DNA from: Lacticaseibacillus nasuensis JCM 17158
GTDB taxonomy: Bacteria; Bacillota; Bacilli; Lactobacillales; Lactobacillaceae
NCBI RefSeq assembly: GCF_001434705.1
Contig: NZ_AZDJ01000003.1
Location: 1-64,000, forward strand
Direction: 5' to 3'
DNA: 64,000 nt
Below, in pieces: positions 26,887 through 36,185 of this stretch. The translations under genes were made by a program, and so were the position numbers. Within the stretch, counting starts at the first letter, position 1. Every line of letters starts with the position of its first letter. Under the pieces are notes generated by a model. That model was not told the origin of the DNA and ran no database searches. It saw nothing but the letters and a program-made list of their open reading frames with translations.

Positions 26887-27840
26887 TTATTCGCGGGTCG
26901 TGCCGCGGGTCACCAGCTTCGGGGCCAACAGGAGCTCACCTTGCTGGGCGCCGGACTGGGCAATCTTCGACAGCAACATCCGCGCCAGGTGCTCGCCTAG
27001 TTCGGGCACCTGTTGCTGCACGGTGGTTAGCTGGGGATTGGAGACTTGATCGAGAAACACGCCGTCGTGGCCGATGACGCCAAAATCGCGGGGAATGGCG
27101 CCGCCTTCGTGCAGGATGCCGCGCACGACGCCCACGGCCAGGCGGTCACTGGCGCAGATAAAGCAGGTATTCGGCGCAAACTCCCGCCAGTGCTCCTCGA
27201 TATATTGTTGGGATAACCGGCTGTGGTTGGCCAGTCGGTAAATCCGCGGTAGCTTGGCGTGCTGCTGCAAGGTGTTGATATAGCCCGCCTCACGCGAATA
27301 CTCGAAAGGTTCCTTCACGTCGATGCCGATGAAAATGATGGACTGGTAGTTCTTGGCCAATGCGTATTTGGTCGCCATTTGGGTGCCAAGTTTATTATCG
27401 GTATCGATAAAATCATAGCCATAGCGGTTTTCGCCAAAGAGCACAAGTGGTTTTTCCAGCTGGTCCAACCAGGGAAAATCGCTCGTGCGCGCGCCGGTGA
27501 TCAGGTAGCCATCGGCGTTGCCGGCGGTGAGCTTCTGGCGGTCGGTGATCAGCTGCAAGGCGTACTGCCGCTTATCGAGGCCGCGAGCGATGCCGAACAA
27601 CAAGTTCATATAATATGGCTCGGTGGTGTCGATGTCCTCCAGAATCAGGAACTTCACCACGTTGCTACGGTTATTGGCTAACGCCTTAGCCGCGGCGTTA
27701 GGTTGATAGTTCAGCTCCTGCATCGCCGCCACCACGAGTTCCCTCAGTTCGGTGGTGACCTGCTCCGGGTGGTTAATCACCCGGGACACTGTCATTTTTG
27801 AGACATTGGCTTGCTTGGCAACATCCGACAAGGTGACCAT
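26887..27840 (-). CDS. malR: LacI family repressor, probably MalR
   Basis: A 317-residue regulator. The HTH is at residues 3-23 (LSDVAKQANVSKMTVSRVINHP) and a hinge helix follows (YQPNAAAKALANNRSN). The sugar-binding domain has CFICASDRLAVGVVRGI and PRDFGVIGHDGVFLD. It sits immediately downstream of malG on the same strand, after a terminator, so maltose or maltodextrin is the likely inducer. The start is ATG behind GGAGGGG; TATAAT at about 27868-27873 may be its -10 box. It may control the eight-gene cluster upstream. Naming rests on context. Confidence 0.82.
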   Translation of the reverse strand: MVTLSDVAKQANVSKMTVSRVINHPEQVTTELRELVVAAMQELNYQPNAAAKALANNRSNVVKFLILEDIDTTEPYYMNLLFGIARGLDKRQYALQLITDRQKLTAGNADGYLITGARTSDFPWLDQLEKPLVLFGENRYGYDFIDTDNKLGTQMATKYALAKNYQSIIFIGIDVKEPFEYSREAGYINTLQQHAKLPRIYRLANHSRLSQQYIEEHWREFAPNTCFICASDRLAVGVVRGILHEGGAIPRDFGVIGHDGVFLDQVSNPQLTTVQQQVPELGEHLARMLLSKIAQSGAQQGELLLAPKLVTRGTTRE

Positions 27841-27930
27841 GCACGTTCCCCCTCCGCTACTGCTAATTAATTATATTTTATCATGTTTATCAAAATCCGC
27901 ATGACCAGAGTTTGGGTCCGCCCATGCATA

Positions 27931-27961
27931 ACAAAAGCGCCACCCGAATCGGCGTGGCGCT
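27931..27961 (-). terminator. terminator of the maltose operon
   Basis: On the minus strand AGCGCCAC (27954-27961) and GTGGCGCT (27936-27943) pair perfectly, followed by TTTTG. Confidence 0.85.
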
Positions 27962-27969
27962 CTGCTGAT

Positions 27970-28827
27970 TTAGCCTTTGTCCGCACCGGCGGTAATCCCG
28001 CTGACGTAGAACTTTTGCATGATCACGAAGAAAATCGTAATCGGCACGGCGATGATGACACACCCGGCGATAAACTGCGTGAAGAAAGTCGTGGACTTCC
28101 CCAGCGTCCCGTTGAGCATGTTGTACAGCCCATAGGCGATGGTGTAGTTCTTCGAATTCCCCGATGCCGAGAGAATGATCCCGGAGAAGATAAAATCGAT
28201 CCATGGGGCAATGAAGGCCATCAGAGCGGTGTAGACGATGATTGGCCGGGACATTGGCAAGCCGATGTGCCAGAACACCTGCCACTTCGTCGCGCCATCC
28301 ATCACCGCGGCTTCATCGATGGCCACCGGAATGGTGTCGAAGAAGCCCTTGGCGACGTAAAACCCAAGGCCCGCGCCACCAACGTATACCAGAATCAAGC
28401 CGCCGAGGTTCAACATATTGAAGCTCTTGAGGATGTAATACAAGGCAATCATCGACATGAAGCCAGGGAACATCCCCAACACCAGCGCGATTTGGAGAAA
28501 CGGCTTCCGGAAGTGGAAGCGCAGGCGCGACAGCGTGTAGGCGACACAAATCGTCACGAACGTCGAGAGAATCGTCGAAATCACGGCGACAAACAGGGTA
28601 TTGCGAATCCAGTAGACGAATGGAAACTGCGTGCTGGTGAAGATATCGACGTAGTTTTGAATGGTGTACTTCTCCGGGAAAAAGGTCGAGACAAACCCGG
28701 TATCGTTAGCCGAAAAGCTGGCCAAAACGATCCAAACAATTGGCACGATCCAAATCACGGCCAAGACGATGAGTAAGAGATAGCGGAGCGCCAAGGATAG
28801 GTGCCGTTGTGCGCGATATGATGTCAT
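27970..28827 (-). CDS. malG: maltodextrin ABC transporter permease MalG
   Basis: A 285-residue membrane protein with six transmembrane segments of the binding-protein-dependent permease family. The EAA loop that docks on the ATPase is EAAVMDGATKWQVFWHIGLPMSRP. The C-terminal sequence FYVSGITAGADKG fits the MalG family. It starts one base after the malF stop, so translation is coupled. It should pair with MalF and bind MalE; the energising ATPase is not in this window. Confidence 0.93.
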   Translation of the reverse strand: MTSYRAQRHLSLALRYLLLIVLAVIWIVPIVWIVLASFSANDTGFVSTFFPEKYTIQNYVDIFTSTQFPFVYWIRNTLFVAVISTILSTFVTICVAYTLSRLRFHFRKPFLQIALVLGMFPGFMSMIALYYILKSFNMLNLGGLILVYVGGAGLGFYVAKGFFDTIPVAIDEAAVMDGATKWQVFWHIGLPMSRPIIVYTALMAFIAPWIDFIFSGIILSASGNSKNYTIAYGLYNMLNGTLGKSTTFFTQFIAGCVIIAVPITIFFVIMQKFYVSGITAGADKG

Positions 28828-28828
28828 G

Positions 28829-30190
28829 TTAGCCCTCCTTGAATGCGTTGGTCCGCCGGTATGCGATCAAGCTGAAGGTCGCACTGAGCAGGAAGATTAA
28901 GATGCCCAGTACCGCCGACGCGTTGTAGCGTTGCGTCTGCCCGAAGACCAAGTTGTACAGCCAGGTTACCAGCAAGTCGGTGTCGCCGGCGCCGTTGTAG
29001 TTGTTGTTCATCGGGAATCCCTTGGTCAACAGGAAAATGACGTTGAAGTTATTGATATTCCCGATAAACTGCTGAATCAAGGCCGGCGCCATCACGAAGA
29101 GAATCTGCGGGAACGTGATGTTGTTGAAGACTTGAAACGCGTTAGCGCCATCCATGCGCGCCGCTTCGATTTGGTCCTGCGGCAAGTTTTGAATAATGGC
29201 AGTCGAGACCAGCATGGACACCGGAATCCCAATCCACATGTTGACCACAATGACCGTGATGCGGGCCACTAACGGATTGGCCGAGGCGCCAATAAAGTTA
29301 ATCGGATGGGCAATCAAGTGCCAGTTCATCAAGATGTTGTTCAGCGGGCCCTGCAAATCCAGGAACTGCGCCATCATCAACAGCGAAACGAACTGCGGCA
29401 CGGCGTAGACGATCACGAAAATCGTCCGCCAAAACGCCCGGTGCTGGATCCCCTTCGATTCGATCAAGAGCGCCAACAAGACGCCGAAGAAGAAGGTCGT
29501 GGCGGTGGCCATCACGGCCCACACCAACGTCCAACCGAGGACGGGGAAGAAGGTGCCGGCCAAGTCACCGGTCAAGACGTTGCCAAACGCCTTGAACCCG
29601 GTCCAGGAAAACCCGATGGCGTGCTTGCCGTCGTAATTCGTAAAGGCCATAGAGATCATGTACAGCGTCGGCAAGATGTTGAAAGCCACGATACCGATAA
29701 TCGGAATCGTCATCAGCGTGGTGTGCAGGCGAGAGTCGAACAGCGAGTGGAGATCTTCGCTGTTGGTTGGCACGTGCTCACCGTCGCGCAGCTGCACGTA
29801 TAGCTTGCGCACGGAGTTCAGGTTGCTGATGTAAAGGCCAATCATCGCCACCACCAGAATCACGCTGAGCACCCCGAACAGCAGGATGACGACGGAGTTA
29901 TCTGGCAGCTTGGTGATGTAGACACCTTGCGCTTCATCGAAGACGACCTTTTTTTGCTTGATCGCCCCGAGGTTGCTCAGCATCCGCAACGAGCTGATTC
30001 CGGTGAATACTAGCCAAATCAGAAAGGCGACCTCTAGCCCAAGATAGGCGATGCCTTTGGCCCACTGCTTGTGCTTCAGCTGGGCTAGGCCCATGAAGAA
30101 GAACGAGAGCTTGAAGCTAGCGTCCCCTTTTTGCCACACTTCGCGGAACGTGGCGGCAGGCGGTAGGTGTTTCTTTTTACGGTTAAACAT
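28829..30190 (-). CDS. malF: maltodextrin ABC transporter permease MalF
   Basis: A 453-residue permease with about eight hydrophobic segments and a long N-terminal region typical of Gram-positive MalF. The EAA loop is QIEAARMDGANAFQVFNNITFPQIL. The start is ATG at 30190 (MFNRKKKHLP) behind GGGAGGG; the longer frame would begin inside the hairpin region upstream. It forms the membrane channel with MalG. A large hairpin separates it from malE, which probably lowers malF expression relative to malE. Confidence 0.92.
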   Translation of the reverse strand: MFNRKKKHLPPAATFREVWQKGDASFKLSFFFMGLAQLKHKQWAKGIAYLGLEVAFLIWLVFTGISSLRMLSNLGAIKQKKVVFDEAQGVYITKLPDNSVVILLFGVLSVILVVAMIGLYISNLNSVRKLYVQLRDGEHVPTNSEDLHSLFDSRLHTTLMTIPIIGIVAFNILPTLYMISMAFTNYDGKHAIGFSWTGFKAFGNVLTGDLAGTFFPVLGWTLVWAVMATATTFFFGVLLALLIESKGIQHRAFWRTIFVIVYAVPQFVSLLMMAQFLDLQGPLNNILMNWHLIAHPINFIGASANPLVARITVIVVNMWIGIPVSMLVSTAIIQNLPQDQIEAARMDGANAFQVFNNITFPQILFVMAPALIQQFIGNINNFNVIFLLTKGFPMNNNYNGAGDTDLLVTWLYNLVFGQTQRYNASAVLGILIFLLSATFSLIAYRRTNAFKEG

Positions 30191-30205
30191 GACTGCTCCC
30201 TCCCC

Positions 30206-30278
30206 AAGCCGGCGTGCCGGCTTCCTTGGTGATTGGTGCACCATGACGCCAGCCAAGCTTGGCTGGCGCGGTGGTGCA
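30206..30278 (-). repeat. double intercistronic hairpin between malE and malF
   Basis: The larger element (30237-30278) has perfect inner arms CGCCAGCCAAG and CTTGGCTGGCG with no loop bases between them, and outer arms TGCACCA and TGGTGCA, separated by three-base internal loops. A second hairpin, AAGCCGGC and GCCGGCTT (30206-30223), lies just before the malF ribosome binding site. No T tract follows, so it is more likely an mRNA stabiliser than a terminator. Confidence 0.85.
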
Positions 30279-30290
30279 TCAATCGACGAC

Positions 30291-31523
30291 TTAGTTATCC
30301 TTCGAAATCGCGTTCACGAAGGTGTCGAGTTTCGTGGCGTATTGGGCAGGCTTGATGGAGCCGGTGTAGGCACCATTGATCAGCGGTGCCGACAGGTTCC
30401 AGAAGGTGGCCATTTGCGTCATCTTTGGCATCACGACGGAGTTGCCTGGTTGGCTCATCACCATGACGGCCTTTGCGACTGGATCATCGGCCACTTCCTT
30501 GCTGGTTTGCGCGGACTTGTTGACCGGAATAGAGCCGTTGTGGCGGTAGCCAATCAGCTGCGACTGCTTGTTGGTGACGAATTGGGCAAGCGTCGCGGCA
30601 GCCTTTTGGTTCTTGGTCGCCGTGTGCGAGTTCACCGCAAAGCTCCCAATGCCGAGGAAGGCCTGCATCTGGACTTCCTTACCGCCCACATTAATGGTCG
30701 GGTAAGGGGCTACGGCGAAGTTCTTGCCGAGAATCTTCTTGATGTTCGCCGCGTTCCACGGGCCGTCGATGGTGGCAGCCGCGTGGCCAGACTTCATTTG
30801 GTTGAGGGTGTTGCTGGTTTGCATGACGTTCTTGTTTTGCTTTTGCTCCGCAAACCAGGTCATGGCAGCAACCCCTTTGGCATTGTTGATGTTTGTGCCC
30901 TTCAAGGTTTCGCCATCCTTACCGTACAGTTGCGTGCCGGCGGAGAAGAAAATCGGGTAGAAGTTGTAGGCGTTGGTGAAGTCGGTGGCCAGCACCCCTT
31001 TAGCGGTCAGCGTCTTCCAGGACTTCACGTCGTCTGCAGAAAGCATGGACTTATTGTAATACAACGTTTGTGCCTGCTGGTCGGTTGGGTAGGCGTACAT
31101 CTTGCCCTTCCAGGTTACGGCGTCGGCGGCCACCGCCACGTCGTCTTTCTTCACGGCCTTAGTTGCGGCCGGTGATAGCGGGTTGATGTAGCCTTGATCG
31201 GCCATGGAGCCAAGCTGGTCGTTCGGCACCTGGAAGACGTCGGCGGCCTTACTTGGGTCCTTACCGACGTCGGTTTTGGCGTTGGCCGAGCCGTTCGGGC
31301 TTTGGGTAACGGTGACATTGACCTTCGGGTACTTCTTGCTAAAGTTCTTCACGATCGTCTTGTAGTAATCAACGTTGGTCGTGTCGACCCACAGTTTCAC
31401 GGTCCCGGTCAGGTCCTTGCTGGTCGTCTTCGTGCTTTCCGTGCTACTTTTGCCACAAGCAGCCAACATCACCGCTGCTAAAACCGCGGCACTCCCCATT
31501 GTTACCTTTTTCCATGATGTCAT
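30291..31523 (-). CDS. malE: maltodextrin-binding lipoprotein MalE
   Basis: A 410-residue extracellular solute-binding protein (family 1). The signal peptide ends in the lipobox LAAC with Cys23 for lipid anchoring. The mature part shows VKLWVDTTNVDYYKTIVKNFSKKYP, DQQAQTLYYNKSMLS and AATIDGPWNAANIKKILG, typical of maltose/maltodextrin binders. The start is ATG behind GGAGGG, two bases after the stop of the upstream alpha-glucosidase. The hairpins after its stop would protect its mRNA and allow excess binding protein. Confidence 0.94.
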   Translation of the reverse strand: MTSWKKVTMGSAAVLAAVMLAACGKSSTESTKTTSKDLTGTVKLWVDTTNVDYYKTIVKNFSKKYPKVNVTVTQSPNGSANAKTDVGKDPSKAADVFQVPNDQLGSMADQGYINPLSPAATKAVKKDDVAVAADAVTWKGKMYAYPTDQQAQTLYYNKSMLSADDVKSWKTLTAKGVLATDFTNAYNFYPIFFSAGTQLYGKDGETLKGTNINNAKGVAAMTWFAEQKQNKNVMQTSNTLNQMKSGHAAATIDGPWNAANIKKILGKNFAVAPYPTINVGGKEVQMQAFLGIGSFAVNSHTATKNQKAAATLAQFVTNKQSQLIGYRHNGSIPVNKSAQTSKEVADDPVAKAVMVMSQPGNSVVMPKMTQMATFWNLSAPLINGAYTGSIKPAQYATKLDTFVNAISKDN

Positions 31524-31525
31524 GA

Positions 31526-33160
31526 TTATCCCTCCGATTGATTGTCTGCGCCGGCCTCAACACGTGCGGCAAACGCTTGATATGGTTGCAATTCGAGCCC
31601 CGTTAAGGTCGTTGGGGCCTCAAGGTTATGGATCACGACGGCTTCGAGGTGATCCGAACTGGTAAATGATTGCGTGGTGCCGGTGAGGTTGGCCACAACG
31701 AGCCACCGCTCGCCTTGATCCACCCGGTAGTACGCCATGACGCCAGGCGCTGTTGCCACCGGGATGAAATCACCGTGCACAATTAGCGGCGTGGTGTGGC
31801 GAAGGTGGATCAGCTGCCGGTAAGTCGCGAGCACCGAATCGGCGCCAGAACTGGCCGCAACGTTAATGTGGTCATGATTGGCGTTGACCGGCAGCCACGG
31901 CGTGCCGGTGGTAAATCCCGCCTGGGCGCCCGCTGTCCACTGCATCGGGGTCCGCGCATTATCGCGCCCCATACGGTTGATTGCTTGCATCATCGTGGCC
32001 GGCGCCGTGCCGGTCGCCACCGCGGCGGCATAAGCGTTGCGACTTTCGATATCCGTGACCTCAGCAATGTTGGCGACTGGCCGGTTGGTCATACCGATTT
32101 CTTCGCCTTGGTAAACGTACGGTGTGCCGCGTAGCAGGTGCAGCAAGATGGCAAACATCTTTGCGCTTCGCTCCCGGTATTGCCCGGGATCTCCCCAGCG
32201 GGACACGATGCGAGGCAGGTCGTGATTGTTCCAAAACAGCGAGTTCCAGCCGTGGCGATAATCCAACTGGGTTTGCCATTTCACCAAGGTGTCCCGCAGT
32301 GCCTGCGGCGCCAGCGGCTTGATGTCCCACTTGCTGGTGCCGACATCGAGTTGCATGGTTTCAAACTGGAACACCATCGACAACTCGTGCCGGTCGGGGT
32401 CTGAAAATTCCTGCGCAATCGCCGGCGTCGCCCCCCAGGTTTCCCCGACGGTCATCACCGGGTACCGGCCGAAGGTGGCGGCGTTCATTTCCTGCAGGTA
32501 TTCATGCAGGTGTGGGCCATTGGCGGTGATGCCGGCGTCTGGGTCCTTTCCGATCAAATCAATCACATCGAGGCGGAACCCGCCGATGCCTTGATCCAGC
32601 CAGAAGTTCATCATGCGGTACACCGCCTGACGCAACTCGGGATTGGCCCAGTTCAGGTCCGGTTGCTGCGGGCTAAACAGGTGCAAGTAGTACTGGCCGG
32701 TTGGCTCGTCATAGGTCCACGCCGAGCCGGAAAAAGTCGACTGTAGGTCGTTGGGTTCATGGCCGGCCACCGGGTCGCGCCAAACGTACCAGTCGCGGTG
32801 CGGATCGGCTCGCGACTTAGCCGCCGCCTTGAACCAAGGGTGTTGATCCGAGGTGTGGTTCACCACGAGGTCCATCACGATGCGAATGCCGCGCTTTTGG
32901 GCCGCTTGGATGAGGTGTTGCATGTCGGCCATCGTCCCGAATTGCGGGTCAATGGCTTCGTAATCCGAGATGTCGTAGCCATTATCGATGCCGGGTGACT
33001 GATACACCGGGCTGAGCCAAATCGCGTCGACGCCAAGGTCAGCCAAGTAATCAAGCCGGGAAATGATACCGGGAATATCGCCAATCCCATCGCCGTTGCT
33101 ATCCTGAAAGCTTTTGGGATAAATCTGATAGACGACGGCGGATTGCCACCAGGCGCTCAT
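31526..33160 (-). CDS. GH13_31 alpha-1,6-glucosidase (oligo-1,6-glucosidase/DexB type)
   Basis: A 544-residue cytoplasmic glucosidase. The calcium loop is DSNGDGIGD (20-28), the nucleophile is Asp198 in GGFRLDVIDLIGK, the acid/base is Glu240 in TVGETWG and the third Asp is near 314 in NNHDLPR. The residue after the nucleophile is Val199, which in GH13_31 goes with alpha-1,6 specificity, so isomaltose-type links are the expected substrate. It overlaps pgmB by four bases (ATGA) and is followed two bases later by malE. Confidence 0.92.
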   Translation of the reverse strand: MSAWWQSAVVYQIYPKSFQDSNGDGIGDIPGIISRLDYLADLGVDAIWLSPVYQSPGIDNGYDISDYEAIDPQFGTMADMQHLIQAAQKRGIRIVMDLVVNHTSDQHPWFKAAAKSRADPHRDWYVWRDPVAGHEPNDLQSTFSGSAWTYDEPTGQYYLHLFSPQQPDLNWANPELRQAVYRMMNFWLDQGIGGFRLDVIDLIGKDPDAGITANGPHLHEYLQEMNAATFGRYPVMTVGETWGATPAIAQEFSDPDRHELSMVFQFETMQLDVGTSKWDIKPLAPQALRDTLVKWQTQLDYRHGWNSLFWNNHDLPRIVSRWGDPGQYRERSAKMFAILLHLLRGTPYVYQGEEIGMTNRPVANIAEVTDIESRNAYAAAVATGTAPATMMQAINRMGRDNARTPMQWTAGAQAGFTTGTPWLPVNANHDHINVAASSGADSVLATYRQLIHLRHTTPLIVHGDFIPVATAPGVMAYYRVDQGERWLVVANLTGTTQSFTSSDHLEAVVIHNLEAPTTLTGLELQPYQAFAARVEAGADNQSEG

Positions 33161-33828
33161 GCGCTCACCTCCCGGTTAAAGGCGGCGGTGATGGTCGCCA
33201 GCTTTAAGTCGGCCGTGCTTGGCACAACCAGATCGGCCGCCGCTAACACGGTGGCATCCCCGATCCCGACAGCGAACTGCCCGGCGGCTTTAATGGCCGC
33301 CACGCCAGCGCTGGCGTCTTCGAAGCTCACGACTTCATTGGCCGCTAACCCCAGTAGCGCCTGCGCCTTGAGGTAGATTTCGGGATCCGGCTTGCCGTGT
33401 TGCAGCTGCGCCGGATCGACGATGGCAGAGAAGCGATCCGCAATACCGAGTTTGGCCAAAATCGCCGGGGCGTTCTTGGACGCCGACGCGATGGCCAACT
33501 GCAGACCTGCCGCCTGTGCGTCATCCAGCAACTGCGGTACACCTGGCAAAATGTCGGCTGGTGTCAAGGTGGCGATGGCCTGCAGGTACTCGGTGTTTTT
33601 CTTCGCCGCTAAGGCCGCCTTCTCGTCAGCGCTGAAGTGGTTTGCCCCGGGGCCGTAATTCAGAATCAAATCCAGTGAGGCTTGGCGCGAGCGCCCGCGC
33701 AAGGCATCGTTTGCCGCCGGTGGTAACGTGATGCCTAACGACTCGGCCACGCGGTTCCACGCCGCGAGGTGAAAGCGCGCCGTGTCGGCGATTACCCCAT
33801 CCAAATCGAACAGTAATCCTTTAAGCAT
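33157..33828 (-). CDS. pgmB: beta-phosphoglucomutase
   Basis: A 223-residue HAD-superfamily enzyme converting beta-glucose-1-phosphate, the product of maltose phosphorylase, to glucose-6-phosphate. The HAD motif [14 protein letters not shown] gives nucleophile Asp8 and acid/base Asp10; the substrate-specificity loop [15 protein letters not shown] and motifs [19 protein letters not shown] and [15 protein letters not shown] follow the family. It overlaps malP by eight bases, so the two consecutive enzymes are coupled. Confidence 0.96.
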   Translation of the reverse strand: MLKGLLFDLDGVIADTARFHLAAWNRVAESLGITLPPAANDALRGRSRQASLDLILNYGPGANHFSADEKAALAAKKNTEYLQAIATLTPADILPGVPQLLDDAQAAGLQLAIASASKNAPAILAKLGIADRFSAIVDPAQLQHGKPDPEIYLKAQALLGLAANEVVSFEDASAGVAAIKAAGQFAVGIGDATVLAAADLVVPSTADLKLATITAAFNREVSA

Positions 33829-36094
33829 GCCCCTCCTCCTTTACCAAGTGGCGCCGTTCTCCGTTCACCCACACATCCAGTGGCTCACCCGCCCGCAGCG
33901 TCAAGGTCGTGTGGTCGCTGACACTGACGGCAATGACGCGGCCGCGGTAGTTAATGGCGAAACTATAGCGCTGCCATTTTTTCGGCAGAAACGGGTCGAA
34001 CCGTAACCGGTCGTGGTCGTATCGCATGCCGGCAAAACCTTGCACGATCGCCAGCCAGCTGCCGGTCATCGACGTAATGTGCAGGCCGTCTGCCGTGTCG
34101 TTGTTGTAGTTATCTAGATCCAGTCGGGCGGTCCGGGCGTACAGCTCGACGGCCTTATCTGCCTTGCCCAATTCCGCGGCTAAAATCGCGTGGATCGAGG
34201 CGGATAGCGAGCTTTCATGGACCGTGAGCGGCTCGTAAAAGTCAAAGTTGCGTTCTTTTTGCTCACGGGTGAAGCGGTCGTTGAGGAAGTAGATGCCTTG
34301 CAGCACATCCGCCTGTTTGATAAACGGCGAGCGCAGGATGCGATCCCATGACCAGTGTTGGTTCAATGGCCGCTGATCCGCAGGAATCGTGCTGGCCGGA
34401 CGTAAATCCTTATCGAGGAAAGTGTCGTTTTGGACGAAAATGCCGAGCTTGTCATCGGTTGGGAAGTACATCCGGTCAATGATGTCTTGCCAATGGGCCT
34501 GCTCGGCGTCGGTGACAGCGAGCTTGCCAGTAATCGTGGGGTCGGCCTTCGGGAGCCGCGCCAAGGTGTACTCGAGCACCCAACTGGCCATCAGGTTCGT
34601 GTACCAGTTATTGTTGACGTTGTTCTCATATTCGTTAGGACCGGTGACACCGTGGATCATATACTTGCCGGCGCGCTGGCTGAAGTGGACCCGGTCGGCC
34701 CAAAATCTAGCGATGCCGACGAGCACTTCGATGCCGGCTGTGTTGACGTAGCTTTCGTCGCCGGTGTAGGCCGTGTATTGATAAATGGCGAAGGCCACTG
34801 CTGAATTGCGATGTAACTCCTCGAAGGTGATCTCCCATTCGTTATGACACTCGATGCCGTTGAAGGTCACCATCGGGAACAGGGCTCCGGCCAGGCCTTG
34901 CTGCTGGGCGTTGTGGTAGGCGCCGGGCAGTTGATCATGGCGATATTGCAAGAGGGCCTTGGTCACGCTTGGCGGTGTCACCGCTAAGTACATCGGCACC
35001 ACGTATGCCTCGGTGTCCCAGTAAGTCGCGCCGCCGTATTTTTCCCCGGTGAACCCCTTCGGCCCGACGTTCAATCGCTTATCTTCGCCGTAGTAAGTCA
35101 TGAACAACTGCGCAATGTTAAACCGAATCCCTTGTTGCGCCGCGTCGTCACCGCTAATCTCGACGTCGCTTTGCGCCCACCGCTCGGCCCAAACGGCAGT
35201 GTGCGCCGCTAGAGTCTGAGCGAAGGAATTCGTTTGCAGCTGTCCCAACAAGGTTGCGCTGGCGGCCGGCTGTGCCGTTTCGGCGACATCGCGGCTGGTG
35301 ACGACGATCACGTCTTTTTCCAGGGTCATGCTTTCGCCAGCAGCCAAGTCGACGGCTAGCGCCTCGCTTAGCGTGCCGCTGGTGGTCGTCCGCTCACCGG
35401 CGATCGGCTGCCCGTTGAGGCGCAAGCCTTGTTGAAGCAACACGGTGAAGCGCGGCACGCCGAAGGGATTCTCGCGCGTTTCCAACTGGATGCTACCGGC
35501 GTTGGCATCTTCCTGCAGCGGTACCCAGAAGCGCTCGTCGTAATTGCTGTCTTCGTTCGTCACGTTGCCGTCGAGCGTCGCGTTAAACTGGAGGTGTGCC
35601 TGCCCGTGCAAAACCTTGGCGGTGACTTCAATGAGCGCGGCTTGGCGGATAACGTTGCTGACGAAGCGGCGAAAAGTGAATTGCACCGCTGCCTCCGGAG
35701 CCTCAATGGTGAAGCGCCGAGTCAACAAGCCTTGGTGGAGGTCCAACGTCAGCGAGAAGTCGCGGAACTGACTGGTGGCCAAGTCGACCCGCTCGCCGTT
35801 GATGGTGATGCCGATGCCGATGAAGCTCGGGGCATTGATGGCCTTACCGAAGTATTCGGGGTAGCCATTTTTCCACCAACCGACGCGAGTCTTATCGGGG
35901 AACCACACGCCACCAAGGTATGTGCCTTGCAGCGTATCGCCGGAATAGCCTTCCTCGAAGTTACCGCGCATCCCCATGTACCCGTTGCCGATGGCGGTCA
36001 GGCTTTCTTGCAGCCGCTTCGTGGCGGGGTTGAACTGCGTCGTGGTCACCTGCCACGGGTCGATTGCAAAGAGTCTGTTCATCGTCGTTGTCAT
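33821..36094 (-). CDS. malP: maltose phosphorylase (GH65)
   Basis: A 757-residue cytoplasmic enzyme splitting maltose with phosphate into glucose and beta-glucose-1-phosphate. The general acid is Glu488 in [19 protein letters not shown], matching Glu487 of the L. brevis enzyme. The N-terminal beta-sandwich ([15 protein letters not shown]), the [17 protein letters not shown] block and the phosphate-site region [19 protein letters not shown] are present. The start is ATG behind ACGGAG. A perfect cre site lies 73-86 bases upstream, so malP probably has its own CcpA-controlled promoter within the cluster. Confidence 0.96.
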   Translation of the reverse strand: MTTTMNRLFAIDPWQVTTTQFNPATKRLQESLTAIGNGYMGMRGNFEEGYSGDTLQGTYLGGVWFPDKTRVGWWKNGYPEYFGKAINAPSFIGIGITINGERVDLATSQFRDFSLTLDLHQGLLTRRFTIEAPEAAVQFTFRRFVSNVIRQAALIEVTAKVLHGQAHLQFNATLDGNVTNEDSNYDERFWVPLQEDANAGSIQLETRENPFGVPRFTVLLQQGLRLNGQPIAGERTTTSGTLSEALAVDLAAGESMTLEKDVIVVTSRDVAETAQPAASATLLGQLQTNSFAQTLAAHTAVWAERWAQSDVEISGDDAAQQGIRFNIAQLFMTYYGEDKRLNVGPKGFTGEKYGGATYWDTEAYVVPMYLAVTPPSVTKALLQYRHDQLPGAYHNAQQQGLAGALFPMVTFNGIECHNEWEITFEELHRNSAVAFAIYQYTAYTGDESYVNTAGIEVLVGIARFWADRVHFSQRAGKYMIHGVTGPNEYENNVNNNWYTNLMASWVLEYTLARLPKADPTITGKLAVTDAEQAHWQDIIDRMYFPTDDKLGIFVQNDTFLDKDLRPASTIPADQRPLNQHWSWDRILRSPFIKQADVLQGIYFLNDRFTREQKERNFDFYEPLTVHESSLSASIHAILAAELGKADKAVELYARTARLDLDNYNNDTADGLHITSMTGSWLAIVQGFAGMRYDHDRLRFDPFLPKKWQRYSFAINYRGRVIAVSVSDHTTLTLRAGEPLDVWVNGERRHLVKEEGHA

Positions 36095-36166
36095 TGTCGT
36101 TCACTCCGTTTCGTTTACACCCCTAAGTCTGCCGGGGCGAGCGGCGGTTTACAATCAAGAAGTTAT

Positions 36167-36180
36167 TGTTACCGCTATCA
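36167..36180 (-). promoter_or_regulatory. cre site upstream of malP
   Basis: TGTTACCGCTATCA matches the cre consensus TGWNANCGNTNWCA at every position. It lies between the neopullulanase stop and the malP start. CcpA binding would give glucose repression. Confidence 0.8.
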
Positions 36181-36185
36181 AAATG

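Noticed and set aside
30051-31175. 374-codon plus-strand frame opposite malF and malE
   Set aside because: It is antisense to clearly conserved maltose transporter genes and runs through the intercistronic hairpin.
31550-31580. Possible MalR/CcpA-like operator GCAAACGCTTGA near the end of the alpha-glucosidase gene
   Set aside because: It lies inside coding sequence, only partly matches the operator and has no promoter next to it.
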